DNA from: Cryptomeria japonica
Taxonomy: Eukaryota > Streptophyta > Pinopsida > Cupressales > Cupressaceae
Assembly (NCBI RefSeq): GCF_030272615.1
Contig: NC_081410.1
Location: 508,113,942-508,177,941, forward strand
Reading direction: 5' to 3'
DNA length: 64,000 nucleotides
In this document: one piece after another, positions 59,018-64,000 of the stretch
How positions within the stretch are numbered: the stretch's first letter is position 1
How the letters are laid out: the number at the start of each line of letters is the position of its first letter
The notes under the pieces: model-generated
What the model saw: the letters and a program-made list of their open reading frames with translations, nothing else
Told to the model about the DNA's origin: nothing
Databases searched by the model: none
Translations under genes and position numbers: made by a program

Positions 59018-62000
59018 AATATGAAGGTCATCTCGACAATTCTTCTTATCTTTATTCATAACTATGATCAGCCCATGAACTGTAATTTGGATTTACAATG
59101 TGGAATGGTTCATAGGAAAGATACTTGAAACTATCATGTCCTATCCACACTCTACATGTGAAGCTTTCAGAGCTACCACTTCTTAAATTTTGACTTGGTC
59201 TCAAAACCATATAGCCAGTCAACTCCGCCTAGAAAATGAAGTTGTTCATTCCTTTCTAATGAGGAGAGAAGATCACCTCTAGGTAGTGCAACTAGTTGTA
59301 GGCATGAACTAGAGGTTGCAACCAAACTAGAAAAATCCACAACTGTAAGCGGCATGAAGCTTCAAAGATACAACAATATCATACTAGTAAAAGATCTACT
59401 TAAAATCAAGATCTGTTGAATCTGGGTCCAACTCACCCATAGTCAAAGTTGTGATGTTTACACCAAGGTCCAATTGAAAATCTTCTAATTGCTATCCATA
59501 ACGGCCTTATGTGTTAAGAAGACATCATCCTAGGCATGGAAATCTCAAGCATGGGGCTAAATATGACTTAAAGAAAAGTAGAGTGGGAGAAAATTTAGGA
59601 TGCAACCTGACGATCCATATATCATATTTGACTTAAAATGATACAACCTAATCATTTTTCCTTACTTCATTAGTAGACAAACATCGATGAAGAGTTTCCT
59701 AAAAAATAGAAGTTGCAAAAACTCTCTCGACTTTAGATGCAAAGCATTGCAACCTCCAGCCAATTTTAGATCTCTCAACAAACTCAAAACCTCTTTTTCC
59801 TAGTATGAGTACTCCTATGTAAAAAGCTCAGCCTCCCACTTGTACAAACAACCAACTGCTACTAACTAATCTTTTCCTTAATTTAAGAAGATTATTCCTT
59901 TTCATATGTATAATTTATTATTAATATAAAATAATTTAGATTTATATACTATGTTACAACTGTTGAGAAATATCAATATATTACAACTAATTTATATAAT
60001 TATAAACTAATATTCTTTATGAATAGATAAATTGATGGAATCTACTATCATCATCACCTATGATAAGTGAGAGGAAGCCTCCTTATTATAAATATATTTT
60101 AATTATTATAGATATATTAAAAGCAAAAGAATAAAAGAAACATATATAAAAAACTTTTAGAAGATCTAAAATCTAAGTATCAAGGTTAAAAAAGTAGAAT
60201 CAAGATCGAACTTTGATTTCTCCCAATTGAACACACTCAAATATTGAGAGGGTGGGTGAATCAACATTAAAGTTAAACATGCATTTTCAAATTAAACATT
60301 AAATTGGATCTACTAAAACTAAGAACTGAAAGAAAGCATGCACCACACAAGTTAACTACGTTTTTTTATGTAGAAAAATCAATCAAGAAAAAAACACAGT
60401 AAGACGTATCTCACAATATAATGGACAAGCTCTTTACAATTTATTTTCTTAAGGGCTCACTACCTAAGTAAGCTCACTACTCCTTGATGGACTTGATGAG
60501 AAAGATACTTTTATAAATAGACCTAATGAGGAGATACACTATCTTCTAATAGGATACATGAAATATTGAATGGGAAAAACATGAACTAAACTTCTATAAG
60601 AGAAGCATCTGACATATGCTAATGTTGCAGTCCCTTTTTTGCACAATTACTTAATCATACTAACTTTGCACAATTTTTACTCAATTGATAAAAATCTTAC
60701 TTACTTTATAACTTTCATAAATAATGTGTTCCTCTCTATATATATCCACCACAACACCTCAAAACATCAATGTGGTTGGATCCAAAAAGACCTTTCAAAT
60801 GAAAAATGTGATACAATCTAGGTCGGCTTAAAAGACATGTATTATAAACAAAAATATGCTGCAAATCAACCCAAAGAATAACTAAATCCCAAACATATCT
60901 GAACACATCCTCCAAAGAAAATAACATGTTAGGAACCAATGTTGTCAGCCCAAACAATAGCAAAACCACAAAAATTACTAAACTGTTCATCTTTGCACTA
61001 CGAAGTAGAAACCAAAAACAACAGGTGGACCAAGATTTAAATAATGTAGAGAATATACAAGCTCCCTACGATCATATCCTGAAGAAATTGATCATTAAGT
61101 GCTGGCACAAAAGAAGAAACCAACTGAATTAATAGAGAAAGCGTATCCCAATCTAACTGTTACACTTCAACATATTTGATATTGTATTGTGGTGCACAAA
61201 AATAATTTATACTCTCATTCCTAAGACCCTATACCTTCCAAAAACATATTCCCAACATATCTACTACTTCGAAAGAATGCAGAGAGAATTGTGGTGAACA
61301 ACTGAGATACATAACCCTGTCAAACTCTAATCTAGAGAACAATCACACTAAAATTTTTCTATAGAAGATATTATGATATTAAATCCTAGAAATGAATTCC
61401 TTGGTGATTAAATCCTAGAAATGAATTCCCCAAACTAAAAAGGCCAAGACATTTAAGGCGGAGGAATGCAAACCAAATTACAAACTCACAAACTTAGGAA
61501 AATATATTGTTTAACCCTTGGACAATTTTTCACAGCCATACAAGTAAAACTAAAAGCATAACTAATCTTCATCTATCTCATTCAAACATAGATAAACCAA
61601 TCAAAACAATTGCATTCATCACCCAAAGTATAGAGCACATGCAACAAGCTAGGCTAAGCTAAGCAAAGAAATGGAAGTTATAGATGAGAATTTATTGTTT
61701 TGTTTAGTATATGTTTCTAGGAAAGAACTTATTTATATATACAAAAAAATTGCAATAAAAGATTATTGGACATTTTACATATCTAGAAGGAATGGGAAAA
61801 TATTAAAAGGTTACCATTTACAAGTAATACATTTTTATCATTATACACATTAGATCTAGAATTATAGTTAAAAATTTTAATGTAAGTATAACTCTAATGA
61901 CAATTCTAATGATTTTGTGTGATGATGAAGATTCAAGAATTAAAGTATTGATAGGAGGATGCATACCAAATTGTTATATTTTAGATGTTATTTTATAATT

Positions 62001-62843
62001 TCAATGATTTATTAGTCAAAATATTACAATTCATACCTACCAAGCCTATGTGATTGCATATGGGAAACCTAGCAAATATTATGATATAATCAAGTTGCAT
62101 GCAGGCCATTTGAACTTTATTAAACACATTTAATGAATTTTCCCCATATCAATGTTGACCATATCATGCAACAATTGCACTTTTGAAGCCTTAAATACTA
62201 AAATACCCCTTTCATCCATATTATCAAAGACATAATGACGAGTAACTTATTTTCTCTCATTTTAAATAGAGGTCTATGAGTTTATGTCCAAGGAGCACAT
62301 ATATCTTTGATTCATTTTAATTATATGAAAACCATGTATCTTCTTCCTTTTTTAAATTTTACAAGTGTGTAGAATTAAAAATCATTCAGAAGGAAAATTA
62401 ATTAGGTTTAATGCCTAATTTTTTAGTTTAATATTTTTTTTATAAAAAATATTGATTTTGATTACTCCGAGTATAAAGAAGTGCCATTGAGTTCCCACAT
62501 ATTTATCATACATTTAATTTTAACGAAGAAGGGTTAATTATTCATAACTTGATGTCTATATTACATATCTATTTAAAATATTTGTAAATGAGTTTTTTTT
62601 CTAATCAATCTTTCATTATGAATGAATGGATTCCATCATTTGAGAAATAATTTGGCATAGAAAATTTATAAAATTAGAAATTTGGAAATCAAAGCTATAG
62701 TTTAACAATGACAACCAACTTATTTGTGGATGCTCATAATGTATTATAATGATAATACAATGATTATTGAAAAATAATCTTAGGTAATTGGGTGATTATG
62801 AGAGGTGAAGAGAAAAATAATAGAATTTAATATTCTTATATGT
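59018..62843. other. AT-rich intergenic sequence, no gene
   Basis: I see no gene. The longest open stretches (about 60-84 codons) have no recognisable motif. A 29-bp direct repeat unit (ATTAAATCCTAGAAATGAAT start) occurs at 61378 and 61407. Around 60230-60260 a GAGGGTGGGTGAATCAAC phrase resembles an LTR border but has no partner in the window. Confidence 0.55.
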
Positions 62844-63180
62844 CTTTTTTTTTTCTTTTTCTTTTTGATAAAAGTGGATGAGACCACTAAAATTATATTA
62901 ATTATATATATTTTTTACATGGTGATTGGTTCAAAGAGCACTGAGGGGAAAGAACAAGTAAGAAAACCCCTCAGTTTTTCTCAGAAAATGTTAGCAGTAA
63001 AGTCCATTCCTATACCTCGGGTCAGCGAAGCAGGAACTGGCACAAAATATAATTAACCCCATGCCTTCTCCCACTACGAAGCGGAGTCGAACTTGTGACC
63101 TCAAGGGATGCAAACCCTAAGCCCCAGCCAACTCCACTACAAATGGCAGCTAAAAAGATAGCTCTACCACTACACTACTA
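62844..63180 (-). mobile_element. tRNA-derived SINE-like element
   Basis: On the minus strand the element starts near 63180 with an A-box-like TAGTGTAGTGGTAGAGC (63177-63161). A B-box-like AGTTCGACTCC (63093-63083) follows 67 bases on, then an unrelated body of about 200 bp and an A/G-rich tail (T/C run 62844-62866 on the plus strand). This is the head-body-tail plan of a tRNA-derived SINE transcribed by Pol III. Boxes are imperfect and no target duplication is clear. Confidence 0.55.
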
Positions 63181-64000
63181 AATAATTTTTTTTTTTGTCT
63201 TTATTTTATTATAATTATATAAAAATATATTTCAATAATAAGAAAATATGAAAAATTTAAATATATTTAAGAAAATATGATGCTAATATTAATATGCATG
63301 GCACAACAAATAGAAAAACCTTTACATTCTTTTAATTTTTAACAATAATATATTTTTGTGTAACTTTTTATATATTATATCATAAAAAAGTTATGTGATT
63401 ATTAGAAAGATACATGAATAAAAAAAGTTGTTAAACATAATATTTATTTTGAATCCCTTCGTATTATTAGAGATATTCATTAATATTAATAATTAAATCT
63501 CATCAATGTCACATCTTTATTATAAACAACACCTAAAAGTGATATAAAGTGGTGACCTTTAAGGAAAAAATAATATAATAATATCATTAAAAATAAGATA
63601 ATATAATAATACATATGATATTTAATGTCATTTCTGGATAATGAAATAAGAAAATCATGAATTTAATTCAAGCTACCATTCACCTCCCTTCACAAAGTGT
63701 TATGAAAAATAATATTTAATCTATATCCTCTAATATTATATCCTCCTAACTATATTATTCATGAAAAGCTCGATTTTATTCTCCTCTTGTCCAAAAGAGA
63801 TTCATAAAATTGTATTTGAGAAACCTATATCATTCTTATCTAAAGAACTCACTACCCATCTATTCCTATTTTTGAACTCTATGCGAAATGAAGACAAATA
63901 GAGGCAAGAGGAAGAATAGTGAGAGAAAATTAAGAAACAAATAAAACAAAATGTTAAGGAACAAATTAACAAAGATAAGGTATTAGAACCAATAATTGCA
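63181..64000. other. AT-rich terminal stretch, nothing recognised
   Basis: Very AT-rich sequence with A/T simple runs. I see no gene, no element end and no repeat longer than short A/T words. Confidence 0.6.

Noticed and set aside
59173-59355. 60-codon minus-strand frame starting MPLTVVDFSS
   Set aside because: Short, isolated, with no motif and no support from neighbours.
63083-63177. Functional tRNA gene on the minus strand
   Set aside because: A-box and B-box words are imperfect and 67 bases apart, and no cloverleaf can be drawn; a SINE head fits better.

Overview
The window looks like an intergenic, transposon-packed piece of a large plant nuclear genome, most likely a gymnosperm (inference). 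It is AT-rich and contains layered Ty1/copia, Ty3/gypsy and LINE insertions. The only host-type genes are two decayed A-type cytochrome P450 copies. I see no intact host gene and no rRNA or functional tRNA gene.

Left third (1-24000): a degraded plus-strand Ty1/copia element (Copia A, 437-13075) whose 5' LTR is split by a 5.5 kb insert (505-5993). The insert carries an unrecognised, broken plus-strand gene (about 2168-4988). Copia A abuts the 3' end of a minus-strand LINE (13076-15274 and 22884-23965). That LINE is split by a better preserved minus-strand element (Copia B, 15275-22878). Joining the LINE halves across the 5-bp duplication restores its reading frame.

Middle (24000-40375): the P450 pseudogene CYP copy 1 (26431-28016, minus) and its AT-rich 3' flank form one copy of a tandem segmental duplication. 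Between the two copies lies Copia C (30801-35774), a gag-only copia derivative with a GC-rich leader and a novel acidic tail, next to an older copia RNase H remnant. The second duplication copy starts near 36095 and is expanded by a 1.8 kb insert (37477-39275).

Right third (40376-64000): a 12.1 kb Ty3/gypsy element of the Tat/Ogre type (40376-52492) with exact ATTAT target duplications. It has pol with two RNase H domains and a G-patch-like block, no recognisable gag capsid domain, and an antisense three-exon Plant Mobile Domain gene between pol and the 3' LTR. It sits just downstream (3') of CYP copy 2 (52634-55003, minus). CYP copy 2 is itself split by a 772-bp solo-LTR-like insert rich in the palindrome CCGTACGG. 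Further right are tandem repeats, a 2.5 kb non-autonomous LTR element with a decayed G-patch reading frame (56527-59017, minus), and a tRNA-derived SINE-like element (62844-63180, minus).

Order of events inferred from nesting: the P450 block duplicated, both copies decayed, and LTR elements then inserted into the duplicated blocks. The gypsy element is among the youngest, because its LTRs are almost identical and its duplications are exact.
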